The translations under genes were made by a program, and so were the position numbers. 64,000 nucleotides of DNA, from contig NZ_CP089211.1 in assembly GCF_021183825.1 (NCBI RefSeq), positions 3,764,501 through 3,828,500 of the forward strand, in the 5' to 3' direction. Source of the DNA: Sinomicrobium kalidii. Lineage in GTDB: Bacteria > Bacteroidota > Bacteroidia > Flavobacteriales > Flavobacteriaceae. Shown piece by piece: positions 42,663-50,433 of this stretch; within the stretch, counting starts at the first letter, position 1; every line of letters starts with the position of its first letter. The notes under the pieces are model-generated. The model saw only the letters and a list, made by a program, of their open reading frames with translations, had not been told where the DNA came from and did no database searches.

Positions 42663-43976
42663 ATGGCAAAATTTGAACTTAAGCTGCCCAAAATGGGGGA
42701 AAGCGTTGCAGAAGCGACCATTACATCATGGCTCAAGGAAGTGGGAGATACTATTGAGATGGATGAAGCGGTTCTGGAAATAGCTACGGACAAGGTAGAT
42801 TCTGAGGTGCCCAGTGAAGTGGATGGAGTGCTGGTGGAGAAACGCTTTGATGTGGACGACGTGGTGGAGGTAGGACAAACCATTGCCGTAATAGAAACCG
42901 ATGGTGAAGTGACGGGGGAGCAAGGAGAAGAGGTGCCTGAAGAAGTTGTGGCAGAAGTAGAAAATACGGTTGAAACGGCCAGGGAAACGGCGGCACCCGT
43001 TACGGCGGAAACAGCGGATTTTACGGCATCTGAAAGGTTCTATTCGCCCCTGGTGAAAAATATTGCCCGGAAAGAAGGGATCTCCCCGGAAGAACTGGAA
43101 GGCATAGCCGGGACCGGAAAAGACGGCAGGGTAACGAAGAATGATATCCTGGGATACCTGGAAAACCGCAGCGCACAAAAGCCGGAGAAAGCTGCAGTTG
43201 AAACACCGGGAAAAAATAACGGTGAAAAGGCTCCGGTCACACATGCCGCCCCGGTTACGGCAAGCGGAGGGGACGAGATCATTGAAATGGACAGGATGCG
43301 GAAGCTCATCTCGCATCATATGATAGAAAGCGTGCAGACATCGGCCCATGTGCAAAGTTTTGTTGAGGTGGATGTTACCAATGTGGTTAACTGGCGGAAT
43401 AAAAAGAAGAAGGAATTCGAACAGCAGGAAGGAGAAAAGCTGACATTTACGCCCATATTTATGGAAACAGTGGCCAGGGCACTGCGCGATTTCCCGATGA
43501 TGAACATTTCCGTAGAGGGCGATAAGATCATTAAAAAGAAAAATATCAACCTGGGTATGGCTGCTGCCTTACCCAATGGTAACCTTATCGTTCCGGTAAT
43601 CCGCAATGCCGATCAGCTCAACCTTGTCGGGTTGGCCAAACAGGTCAATGACCTGGCGGGAAGGGCCCGGGAAAACAAACTGAAACCGGACGAAGTACAG
43701 GGCGGCACTTACACGGTGACCAATGTAGGGACCTTCGGCAGCATTATGGGAACACCGATTATCAATCAGCCGCAGGTAGGGATACTCGCCCTGGGCGCCA
43801 TACGGAAAGTACCGGCGGTGATAGAAACCCCCGAAGGTGATTTTATAGGGATACGGCATAAGATGTTCCTGTCGCACAGCTATGACCACAGGGTTGTGGA
43901 CGGAGCGTTAGGCGGTATGTTCGTCAAACGCGTAGCCGATTATCTCGAAGCCTGGGATACGGACAGAAAAATATAA
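42663..43976 (+). CDS. Dihydrolipoamide acyltransferase (E2) of a 2-oxo acid dehydrogenase complex
   Basis: 437 residues, ATG start. One lipoyl domain (residues 1-80) with the lipoylated lysine in EIATDKVDSEVPSE, a flexible acidic and alanine-rich linker, an E1/E3-binding domain at about 125-160 (SPLVKNIARKEGISPEELEG and GTGKDGRVTKNDILG), and a catalytic domain at about 205-437 ending with SYDHRVVDGALGG, which has the HxxxDG active-site motif. Lipoyl and catalytic sequences are closest to the branched-chain or oxoglutarate-type E2 enzymes; pyruvate is less likely. No E1 or E3 gene is adjacent. Confidence 0.94.
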   Translation: MAKFELKLPKMGESVAEATITSWLKEVGDTIEMDEAVLEIATDKVDSEVPSEVDGVLVEKRFDVDDVVEVGQTIAVIETDGEVTGEQGEEVPEEVVAEVENTVETARETAAPVTAETADFTASERFYSPLVKNIARKEGISPEELEGIAGTGKDGRVTKNDILGYLENRSAQKPEKAAVETPGKNNGEKAPVTHAAPVTASGGDEIIEMDRMRKLISHHMIESVQTSAHVQSFVEVDVTNVVNWRNKKKKEFEQQEGEKLTFTPIFMETVARALRDFPMMNISVEGDKIIKKKNINLGMAAALPNGNLIVPVIRNADQLNLVGLAKQVNDLAGRARENKLKPDEVQGGTYTVTNVGTFGSIMGTPIINQPQVGILALGAIRKVPAVIETPEGDFIGIRHKMFLSHSYDHRVVDGALGGMFVKRVADYLEAWDTDRKI

Positions 43977-43989
43977 ACATCACCAATAT

Positions 43990-44043
43990 GTAGAGACGCA
44001 CGGCCGTGCGTCTCAAACGAGGAAAAGGGCCGTGCGTCTCTAT
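43990..44043. repeat. Palindromic intergenic repeat, copy 2 (inverted)
   Basis: GTAGAGACGCACGGCCGTG followed by CGTCTC, a spacer, and GGGCCGTGCGTCTCTA. It matches the complement of 24635-24685 with small spacer changes. It lies just after the E2 gene. Confidence 0.8.
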
Positions 44044-44070
44044 TGATTTACCGATTTATATGAATAACGA

Positions 44071-44102
44071 AAAAACCCCGGCAACGTTCGGGGTTTTCTT
44101 TT
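44071..44102 (+). terminator. Terminator after the E2 gene
   Basis: Stem AAAACCCCG/CGGGGTTTT with a short loop, then a T-rich end. Confidence 0.85.
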
Positions 44103-44153
44103 GCAATCAGTATCTTTACCGTGATTTAAGGATTCGAAATTTTAGTTGTTATA

Positions 44154-44930
44154 ATGGAACTCAAACTTACCAGACCCATTTGTTTTTTTGACCTGGAAAC
44201 CACCGGAACCGATGTGGCCAGGGACAGGATCGTGGAGATCGCCATCCTGAAAGTATATCCCAACGGCAACAAGGAAAGTAAGACCTGGTTGGTAAATCCG
44301 GAGATGCCCATACCGGAGCATTCGACAGCCATCCACGGCATTACCGATGAAAAAGTGGCCAATGAACCCACGTTTAAGGAATTGTCGAAAGATATTTACA
44401 ACATGATCAAGGACAGTGACCTGGCCGGTTACAATTCCAACAGGTTCGACATACCGTTACTGGCAGAGGAAATGTTGCGGGCCGAGGTGGACTTCGATAT
44501 GAAAAACCGCCTGGCCGTGGATGTGCAGACTATTTTTCACCTTATGGAAAAACGGACCCTGGAAGCGGCGTACAGGTTTTACTGCGATAAAGACCTGACC
44601 AACGCTCATTCTGCGGAAGCCGATACCACAGCTACCTACGAAGTGCTGAAATCGCAACTGGACAGGTATAGTGAACTGGAAAATGATATCAAGTTCCTCT
44701 CCGAATTTACCACCAGGAAGCAAACCGCCGATTTTGCCGGGTATATCATATTGAATGAAAAAGATGAAGAAGTCTTCTCCTTTGGCAAACACAAAGGAAA
44801 ACGTGTAGAAGATGTGCTTGAAAAAGAACCGGGATATTTCGGCTGGTTGCTCAATGCCGATTTTCCACTCTATACCAAGAGGGTGCTTACCGGCATCAAA
44901 CTTCGGAAACTCAACAATAAACTCTCGTAG
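44154..44930 (+). CDS. DnaQ-like 3'-5' exonuclease with a C-terminal DUF3820-like segment
   Basis: 258 residues, ATG start. DEDDh exonuclease of the DNA polymerase III epsilon type: Exo I CFFDLETTGTDVARDRIVEI at about residues 10-29, Exo II with AGYNSNRFDIPLLAEEML at about 93-110, and Exo III HSAEADTTATYEVL at about 150-163. The C-terminal part, FSFGKHKGKRVEDVLEKEPG then YFGWLL, is a DUF3820-like segment often attached to bacterial exonucleases. It may act in proofreading or repair; the chromosomal proofreader need not be this gene. Nine bases separate it from the next gene. Confidence 0.93.
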   Translation: MELKLTRPICFFDLETTGTDVARDRIVEIAILKVYPNGNKESKTWLVNPEMPIPEHSTAIHGITDEKVANEPTFKELSKDIYNMIKDSDLAGYNSNRFDIPLLAEEMLRAEVDFDMKNRLAVDVQTIFHLMEKRTLEAAYRFYCDKDLTNAHSAEADTTATYEVLKSQLDRYSELENDIKFLSEFTTRKQTADFAGYIILNEKDEEVFSFGKHKGKRVEDVLEKEPGYFGWLLNADFPLYTKRVLTGIKLRKLNNKLS

Positions 44931-44938
44931 AAATAAAA

Positions 44939-45883
44939 GTGAAACGCTTCCTCTGCATGGCATTGCTCCTGTCCTGCGGTCTGTCCGCCCAGGAAAAACC
45001 TGTTTGGGGAAGTGTGCTTAACGAGCGGACCGGAAAGCAGGTTCCGTTTGCGCATCTTATTCTGGTTGGGGAGAAATCCGGTACGTCAACCGATGAGAAC
45101 GGGGAATTCCGCTGGATGAGCGGAGCACAGGATAAGAAGGCCAGGGTGAAATTCAGTTGTATCGGGTTTGAGTCCAGGACATTGCCGCTGTCCGTATTAG
45201 CGGGAGCTCGTGTTTACCTGTCACCCGTAGCCGAAGAATTGGATGAGGTGGAGGTTTACCTGATGAAACGGGAAAAACACAGGAACCTGAACAGTTTCCG
45301 GGGTAAACGGAGTATAGGCCTGGGGAATTTCAGTGGCGGGGCGTACCCGTCGGCAGTGGCAAAGTATTACGAAAAACCCCGTAATTTTGCAGAAAACAGT
45401 TTTATAGAAAGGGTGCAGGTGCGGTTTTTTCCCTCCAGGGAACAGGTCAATATCCCGGCCAGGTTCCGGCTCAGGATCATGGAGGCCACCCCCGAAGGAA
45501 AGCCGGGAAAAGACATGTTGCTGAAAAACCTTATCGTGCAGCGGATACCGTTGCGGTCAAAAACGGAGATCAACCTGCTCGAACACCGTATCCGTATTCC
45601 GGATAACGGTTTCTTTGTAGCCGTGGAACACCTTTTTATCAAAGAAAATGCCTACCGGGAAACCAGGGATATAAGAGTAAACGATACCATAATTTATAAC
45701 GGGGTGACCATAACCAAGTACGCCCCGGTATTTAAAGGGGTACTGGAAGCCAATGACGAAGCTTTCGATGCCTATTACCGCAGTACCGACGGATGGAAAA
45801 AGATGAACAGGCTGGATACGTCCAGCCCCGTTTTCGGTAACAAGGTCCCGGCGCCCGCATTTAAGGTGAGGGTCACGGACTGA
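44939..45883 (+). CDS. Secreted protein with carboxypeptidase-like regulatory (CarbopepD) domain
   Basis: 314 residues, GTG start. A signal peptide of about 19 residues (MALLLSCGLSAQ end) leads to a beta-sandwich of the CarboxypepD_reg-like family: VWGSVLNERTGKQVPFAHLI and SGTSTDENGEFRW, then FSCIGFESRTLPL. The rest (about residues 110-314) has no named domain. In Bacteroidota such proteins are envelope proteins of unknown role. It is coupled to the exonuclease gene by a nine-base gap, but the link in function is unclear. Confidence 0.82.
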   Translation: MKRFLCMALLLSCGLSAQEKPVWGSVLNERTGKQVPFAHLILVGEKSGTSTDENGEFRWMSGAQDKKARVKFSCIGFESRTLPLSVLAGARVYLSPVAEELDEVEVYLMKREKHRNLNSFRGKRSIGLGNFSGGAYPSAVAKYYEKPRNFAENSFIERVQVRFFPSREQVNIPARFRLRIMEATPEGKPGKDMLLKNLIVQRIPLRSKTEINLLEHRIRIPDNGFFVAVEHLFIKENAYRETRDIRVNDTIIYNGVTITKYAPVFKGVLEANDEAFDAYYRSTDGWKKMNRLDTSSPVFGNKVPAPAFKVRVTD

Positions 45884-45920
45884 AAATATAAGATTTATTG
45901 AGGAAAACTATAAAAAGCAA

Positions 45921-46529
45921 ATGAAGATAATCTGTATAGGAAGGAATTATACCGACCATATTGAAGAGCTGGCCAACGAGAAGCCGACCGATCCGGTGAT
46001 CTTTATGAAACCGGACACGGCCCTGCTCCGCGAAAAGGATTTTTACATCCCCGGGTTCAGCGAAGATATTCATTATGAAGTAGAATTACTCGTAAAAATA
46101 AACAAGGTGGGAAAACATATCAATGCCAGGTTTGCGCAGAAGTATTATGACGAAATAGGCCTGGGCATAGACTTTACCGCCAGGGATGTCCAGGCAAAGC
46201 TCAAGGAAAAGGGACTTCCCTGGGAAAAGGCCAAGGCTTTCGACGGCTCTGTTATTATGGGGGAATGGCGGCCTAAAGACGAATTTGCGGATATCAATGA
46301 CATCCGCTTCAGCCTGAAAAAAAACGGTGAGGTAGTGCAACAGGGGCACACCGCCTTAATGCTGTGGAAGGTAGATGAGCTCGTGGCCTACGTGTCCCGG
46401 TATTTTACGTTAAAGAAAGGCGATGTTATTTTTACCGGAACTCCCGCAGGAGTTGGTAAAATAAATCCGAATGATTATCTTGAAGGCTTTTTGGAAGACA
46501 AAAAGTCGTTTGCCCTGGGTGTAAAATAG
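45921..46529 (+). CDS. Fumarylacetoacetate hydrolase family protein
   Basis: 202 residues, ATG start. Short FAH-fold hydrolase or decarboxylase: MKIICIGRNYTDHIEELANE at the N-terminus, the metal-binding glutamates in DIHYEVELLVKI, GLGIDFTARDVQAKLKEKGL, and the C-terminal GDVIFTGTPAGVGKI. Members act on acylpyruvates, oxaloacetate or related diketo acids in the cytoplasm. The small size matches the acylpyruvase group (FAHD1-like). Confidence 0.92.
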   Translation: MKIICIGRNYTDHIEELANEKPTDPVIFMKPDTALLREKDFYIPGFSEDIHYEVELLVKINKVGKHINARFAQKYYDEIGLGIDFTARDVQAKLKEKGLPWEKAKAFDGSVIMGEWRPKDEFADINDIRFSLKKNGEVVQQGHTALMLWKVDELVAYVSRYFTLKKGDVIFTGTPAGVGKINPNDYLEGFLEDKKSFALGVK

Positions 46530-46579
46530 GAAAAAACGGCATTGTAACCTTAAATTTTTTACCTCCTAAAACAAAAAAT

Positions 46580-46918
46580 ATGCCTTACAACCTTGAAAAA
46601 CTGGAAGAGCTGTCCGGCGGGGACAGGGATTTTATCGTCTCGGTGGTTGCTGTGTTCGTAGACGAAACCCCCGGAGACCTTCAGCACCTGGAACAAGCCA
46701 TCAAATCCGGAGATTATGAAATGGTGTATAAACATGCCCATAAAATCAAACCCAATGTGGATTTGCTGGGCATGGAAGAAATCAAATCACAGCTATTGCA
46801 GGTAGAAGCACAAGCCAGGGAGAATGAAGGACTTCCCGTTATCGAAGAAATGTATGCGGCGATAAACGGACAGCTACAGGATGTTATCACGGAATTAAAA
46901 ACCGATTTTGCGCTTTAA
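46580..46918 (+). CDS. Hpt-domain phosphotransfer protein
   Basis: 112 residues, ATG start. Four-helix histidine phosphotransfer domain; the likely phosphorylated histidine lies in [16 protein letters not shown] at about residues 50-65, with the usual AH-x-IK-x(5)-LG spacing. It would carry phosphate between a sensor kinase and a response regulator; no kinase or receiver gene is in this window. Its stop codon overlaps the cinA start by one base (TAATG), so the two are translationally coupled. Confidence 0.9.
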   Translation: MPYNLEKLEELSGGDRDFIVSVVAVFVDETPGDLQHLEQAIKSGDYEMVYKHAHKIKPNVDLLGMEEIKSQLLQVEAQARENEGLPVIEEMYAAINGQLQDVITELKTDFAL

Positions 46919-48165
46919 TGCAGGCAGAGATCATTACTATCGGGGATGAGATCCTCATCGGGCAGATCCTGGATACCAATTCCACCTATATTGCCGGGGA
47001 ACTGAACAGGATAGGGATTTCCGTATATCAGATCACTTCAGTACAGGACGAGAAGGAACACATCATGAAAACCCTTGCCGAGGCAGGGAACAGGGCAGAT
47101 GTGGTGATCATCACCGGCGGGCTCGGTCCTACCAAAGACGACATTACCAAACATACCTTTTGTGAGTTTTTTGAAGATACCCTGGTTCGCGACGAAAGGG
47201 TACTGGCGCATATCGAGGAATTATTTGCCAGATACATCGATACGCCCATATCAGAACTGAACCGGCAGCAGGCCATGGTCCCTTCCCGGGCCACAGTATT
47301 GATGAACAGGTATGGTACAGCCCCGGGAATGTGGATGGAAAAAGGGAAAAAGATCTTTATAGCCCTTCCCGGTGTACCTTATGAAATGAAGGCCCTGTTA
47401 CAGGAAGAGGTGCTCCCAGGGTTACAGGCTGCTTACCACAGGCCGTATATTCTTCATAAAACCGTTATTACCTATGGAATGGGGGAAAGCGCCATTGCCA
47501 ATCTTCTCGAAGACTGGGAAAACAGTTTGCCTTCTTTTATAAAACTGGCTTATTTACCCAATTTGGGTAAGGTAAGGTTGAGGCTTACGGCCAGAGGGGA
47601 AAATAAGAAAGTGTTACAGGCGGCGGTAGATGAAAAGATTAAGGATTTGTACCCGCTTATTGGCGATGTCATTTATGGCATGGAAAATGATGCGGCCCTC
47701 GAAACCCTTATAGGGAAAGTCCTGACCGAAAAGAAAATGACCCTGGCCGTAGCGGAAAGCTGTACCGGGGGCAGGATCGCGGAACAGATCACATCGGTTC
47801 CCGGAACATCCGCCTATTTTCGCGGCGGGGTGGTGAGTTATGCCACCGAAGTAAAAACCGATGTGTTGCAGGTTCCCGGCGAACTCATAGACAAATACAG
47901 CGTAGTCAGTGCTGAAGTCGCCGAAGCCATGGCTGCAGGAGCCCGGAAGTTGTTAAAGGCCGACTTTGCCGTGTCCGTTACGGGAAATGCAGGCCCGGCC
48001 AAGGGAGATTCCGATGCCGATATAGGTACGGTATATATAGGAGTAGCTGCACCCGGAACGGTTTATGCACAAAAATTCAACTTCGGGAACCACCGGGAAA
48101 AAGTAGTGAACAAGGCGGCAAATAAGGCCCTGGAAATACTTTGGAAAGAAATTTTAAAAAATTGA
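46918..48165 (+). CDS. cinA: CinA family protein: competence/damage-inducible protein A
   Basis: 415 residues, ATG start overlapping the Hpt stop codon. The N-terminal MoCF-like domain (about 1-170, [20 protein letters not shown] and [19 protein letters not shown]) is an ADP-ribose or NAD-related pyrophosphatase in characterised members. The C-terminal CinA domain (about 255-415, [40 protein letters not shown]) is the nicotinamide mononucleotide deamidase fold. The classical SxxK-type residues of PncC are present in AESCTGG. It is likely a housekeeping enzyme of pyridine nucleotide recycling. Confidence 0.95.
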   Translation: MQAEIITIGDEILIGQILDTNSTYIAGELNRIGISVYQITSVQDEKEHIMKTLAEAGNRADVVIITGGLGPTKDDITKHTFCEFFEDTLVRDERVLAHIEELFARYIDTPISELNRQQAMVPSRATVLMNRYGTAPGMWMEKGKKIFIALPGVPYEMKALLQEEVLPGLQAAYHRPYILHKTVITYGMGESAIANLLEDWENSLPSFIKLAYLPNLGKVRLRLTARGENKKVLQAAVDEKIKDLYPLIGDVIYGMENDAALETLIGKVLTEKKMTLAVAESCTGGRIAEQITSVPGTSAYFRGGVVSYATEVKTDVLQVPGELIDKYSVVSAEVAEAMAAGARKLLKADFAVSVTGNAGPAKGDSDADIGTVYIGVAAPGTVYAQKFNFGNHREKVVNKAANKALEILWKEILKN

Positions 48166-48174
48166 TTGCTCCTC

Positions 48175-48205
48175 TTGCCTGTGATGCAAAAAATTCGTTA
48201 ATTTG
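48175..48205 (+). promoter_or_regulatory. Promoter of the rpmB operon
   Basis: TTG (48175-48177), 20 bases, then TTAATTTG (48198-48205), a -7 box with T in place of A at the second position. The predicted leader is about 30 nt. Confidence 0.55.
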
Positions 48206-48241
48206 CACCCTGTTTTTAGATAACACAAAAGTATAGAAGAA

Positions 48242-48478
48242 ATGTCAAGAGTTTGTGAGCTGACCGGAAAAAGGGCAATGGTGGGAAACAATGTTTCTCA
48301 TGCGATGAACAAGACCAAGCGTAAATTTAAGGTAAACCTTACCAAAAAGCGCTTTTACATTCCCGAAGAAGACCGATGGATTACTTTGAAGGTCTCTACT
48401 TCTGCATTGAAGACCATTAATAAAAAAGGGATAGCTGCAGTGTTGAAAGAAGCGAAAGCGAAAGGATATTACAAATAA
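48242..48478 (+). CDS. rpmB: 50S ribosomal protein L28
   Basis: 78 residues, ATG start. Signature MSRVCELTGKRAMVGNNVSH at the N-terminus and NKTKRKFKVNLTKKRFYIPE after it. First of three small ribosomal genes read together. Confidence 0.98.
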   Translation: MSRVCELTGKRAMVGNNVSHAMNKTKRKFKVNLTKKRFYIPEEDRWITLKVSTSALKTINKKGIAAVLKEAKAKGYYK

Positions 48479-48503
48479 TCGTTTTTAAGAAAAGCTTAGA
48501 AAG

Positions 48504-48686
48504 ATGGCAAAGAAAGGAAACAGAATACAGGTAATATTAGAGTGCACCGAGCACAAGACGTCCGGTATGCCTGGAACATCGCGATATATAACCACCAAGA
48601 ACAAAAAGAATACTCCGGATAGGCTGGAGGTTAAAAAGTACAACCCTATCCTGAAGAAAATGACCGTTCACAAAGAAATTAAATAA
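48504..48686 (+). CDS. rpmG: 50S ribosomal protein L33
   Basis: 60 residues, ATG start. [20 protein letters not shown] and [20 protein letters not shown] are the family marks. Only one cysteine is present, so this is the zinc-free type of L33. It follows rpmB by 25 bases. Confidence 0.97.
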   Translation: MAKKGNRIQVILECTEHKTSGMPGTSRYITTKNKKNTPDRLEVKKYNPILKKMTVHKEIK

Positions 48687-48726
48687 TTAGATATCTTCGT
48701 AGAAGATATCAAATAACGTTAGAGTC

Positions 48727-48879
48727 ATGGCAAAGAAAACCGTAGCAACCTTACAGACCAAATCGAAGCGATTGACCAAAGCCATTAAAATGGTTAAATC
48801 TCCGAAAACAGGCGCCTATACTTTTGTAGAATCTGTAATGGACCCGTCAATGGTCAATGATTGGTTGAACAAAAAATAA
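48727..48879 (+). CDS. DUF4295 protein, Bacteroidota-specific small basic ribosome-associated candidate
   Basis: 50 residues, ATG start, too short for ordinary gene calling. It reads MAKKTVATLQTKSKRLTKAI at the N-terminus and ends MDPSMVNDWLNKK. DUF4295 proteins are found only in Bacteroidota, almost always directly after rpmB and rpmG as here. The size, high basic content and position point to a ribosomal protein; I recall that a Flavobacterium ribosome structure revealed an extra 50S protein (bL38), and this family is the likely match, but I could not check that. Confidence 0.92.
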   Translation: MAKKTVATLQTKSKRLTKAIKMVKSPKTGAYTFVESVMDPSMVNDWLNKK

Positions 48880-48904
48880 AAGTTCACAACTTTTTATATA
48901 TATC

Positions 48905-48940
48905 AGCTACTTTCATATCGGAAGTAGCTTTTTGTTTTTA
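48905..48940 (+). terminator. Terminator of the rpmB-rpmG-DUF4295 operon
   Basis: Stem AGCTACTTT/AAGTAGCT followed by a T-rich tract, 25 bases after the DUF4295 stop codon. Confidence 0.85.
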
Positions 48941-48948
48941 TATCTTTG
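48941..48948 (+). promoter_or_regulatory. -7 box of ftsY
   Basis: TATCTTTG directly after the preceding terminator's T tract, 78 bases before the ftsY ATG. Confidence 0.5.
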
Positions 48949-49026
48949 GGGGAGCGATAACAGAATGAAGAAATAACTTAACAATTTGTTACCCTGAGCA
49001 CGGGCAAGGGGCAGTAGTCAAACAAC

Positions 49027-49980
49027 ATGAACCTGTTTAAGAAAATATTTTCCTCGGAAAAGAAAGAGACACTGGACAAGGGGCTGGAAAAGACCAAGAC
49101 CAGTTTTTTCGGTAAACTGAGCAAAGCTGTAGCCGGGAAATCCAGGGTGGATGACGAGGTCCTGGATAACCTGGAAGAGGTGCTCGTAACCAGTGATGTG
49201 GGGGTGAATACCACCCTGAAGATCATAGAGCGTATCGAAGAGCGCGTTTCCCGCGATAAATACCTGGGTACGGAAGAGCTCAACCAGATACTCCGCGAGG
49301 AAATTGCGGGACTCCTGTCCGAAACCAATGTCGGGGAAGCTACCGATTTTATCGTTCCTTCCGATAAAAAACCCCATGTGATCATGGTGGTAGGGGTAAA
49401 CGGTGTGGGAAAGACGACTACCATAGGCAAACTGGCCTATCAGTTTAAAAAACAGGGGAAGAAAGTGGTATTGGGAGCGGCCGATACCTTCAGGGCGGCA
49501 GCCATCGACCAGTTACAGATCTGGGCCGACAGGGTAGAGGTGCCTATTGTAAAACAGAATATGGGCAGTGACCCGGCTTCCGTGGCTTTCGATACGTTGA
49601 AATCCGCAGTGAATCAGGAAGCCGATGTAGTGATCATAGATACTGCCGGAAGGCTTCACAACAAGGTAAACCTGATGAACGAACTCTCCAAGGTAAAACG
49701 GGTGATGCAAAAAGTAGTGGGCGACGCTCCCCACGATGTACTCCTCGTCCTTGACGGTTCTACCGGGCAAAATGCATTTGAACAGGCAAAACAGTTCACC
49801 AGGGCCACCGAAGTTACCTCCCTTGCCGTTACCAAGCTGGACGGAACCGCTAAAGGCGGTGTGGTCATCGGAATTTCCGACCAGTTCCGAATCCCCGTAA
49901 AATACATCGGTGTAGGCGAGGGAATCGAAGACCTCCAGGTATTTAACAAATACGAATTTGTAGATTCTTTCTTCAGGTAA
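49027..49980 (+). CDS. ftsY: Signal recognition particle receptor FtsY
   Basis: 317 residues, ATG start. GTPase that docks ribosome-SRP complexes at the membrane. The N domain is at about residues 15-95. The G domain has G1 VVGVNGVGKTTTIGKLAYQF at about residues 118-137, the insert-box GAADTFRAAAIDQLQIW, G3 DTAGRLHNKVNLMNEL, and G4 TKLDGTAKGG. The acidic A domain of E. coli FtsY is missing, as in many Bacteroidota. The gene stands alone between the ribosomal operon and a non-coding stretch. Confidence 0.97.
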   Translation: MNLFKKIFSSEKKETLDKGLEKTKTSFFGKLSKAVAGKSRVDDEVLDNLEEVLVTSDVGVNTTLKIIERIEERVSRDKYLGTEELNQILREEIAGLLSETNVGEATDFIVPSDKKPHVIMVVGVNGVGKTTTIGKLAYQFKKQGKKVVLGAADTFRAAAIDQLQIWADRVEVPIVKQNMGSDPASVAFDTLKSAVNQEADVVIIDTAGRLHNKVNLMNELSKVKRVMQKVVGDAPHDVLLVLDGSTGQNAFEQAKQFTRATEVTSLAVTKLDGTAKGGVVIGISDQFRIPVKYIGVGEGIEDLQVFNKYEFVDSFFR

Positions 49981-50433
49981 TAGTTTATTTTCGGTAAGCC
50001 CGTTTTGGTTGATACTCCGCTTTAACATTGTTTGTCCGGGATAAACGTGAGTGTTGAGGTGTTTAAGATACCGGTCTTATTTCACGTAGTAAGGACAACA
50101 CATGGGGCATGCCCGGATATAGCGGACGATGCAAAAATTATTGTAACGTTATTAATCCGGAAATAAAAAGGTATTGTACGTTGCAGGTTTCAGGTTGCTT
50201 TCACTGTCACCGGAGCATCTTAAAATCATAGATCATAGGTCTCACAACTCATATCCAAAATCCAATTTTACTCCACGATTTTTTTGATCCTAACACATTC
50301 CGGAAGTCGGTATATTCTGTTTGTTAAAGTTTGTTAATAATACTGCTGTAAATGTAACAGTTTGTGCTTTTCTGCGTCTTTTTCTATTACTTTAAGGCAT
50401 TTTTAAACTACTAACCACATAATCTGAAATTCT
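49981..50433. other. Intergenic stretch between ftsY and the tricorn-like protease gene
   Basis: 453 bases, AT-rich toward the right. No protein-like frame, no RNA gene and no repeat was recognised; no clean TAnnTTTG box close to the next gene. Confidence 0.6.
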
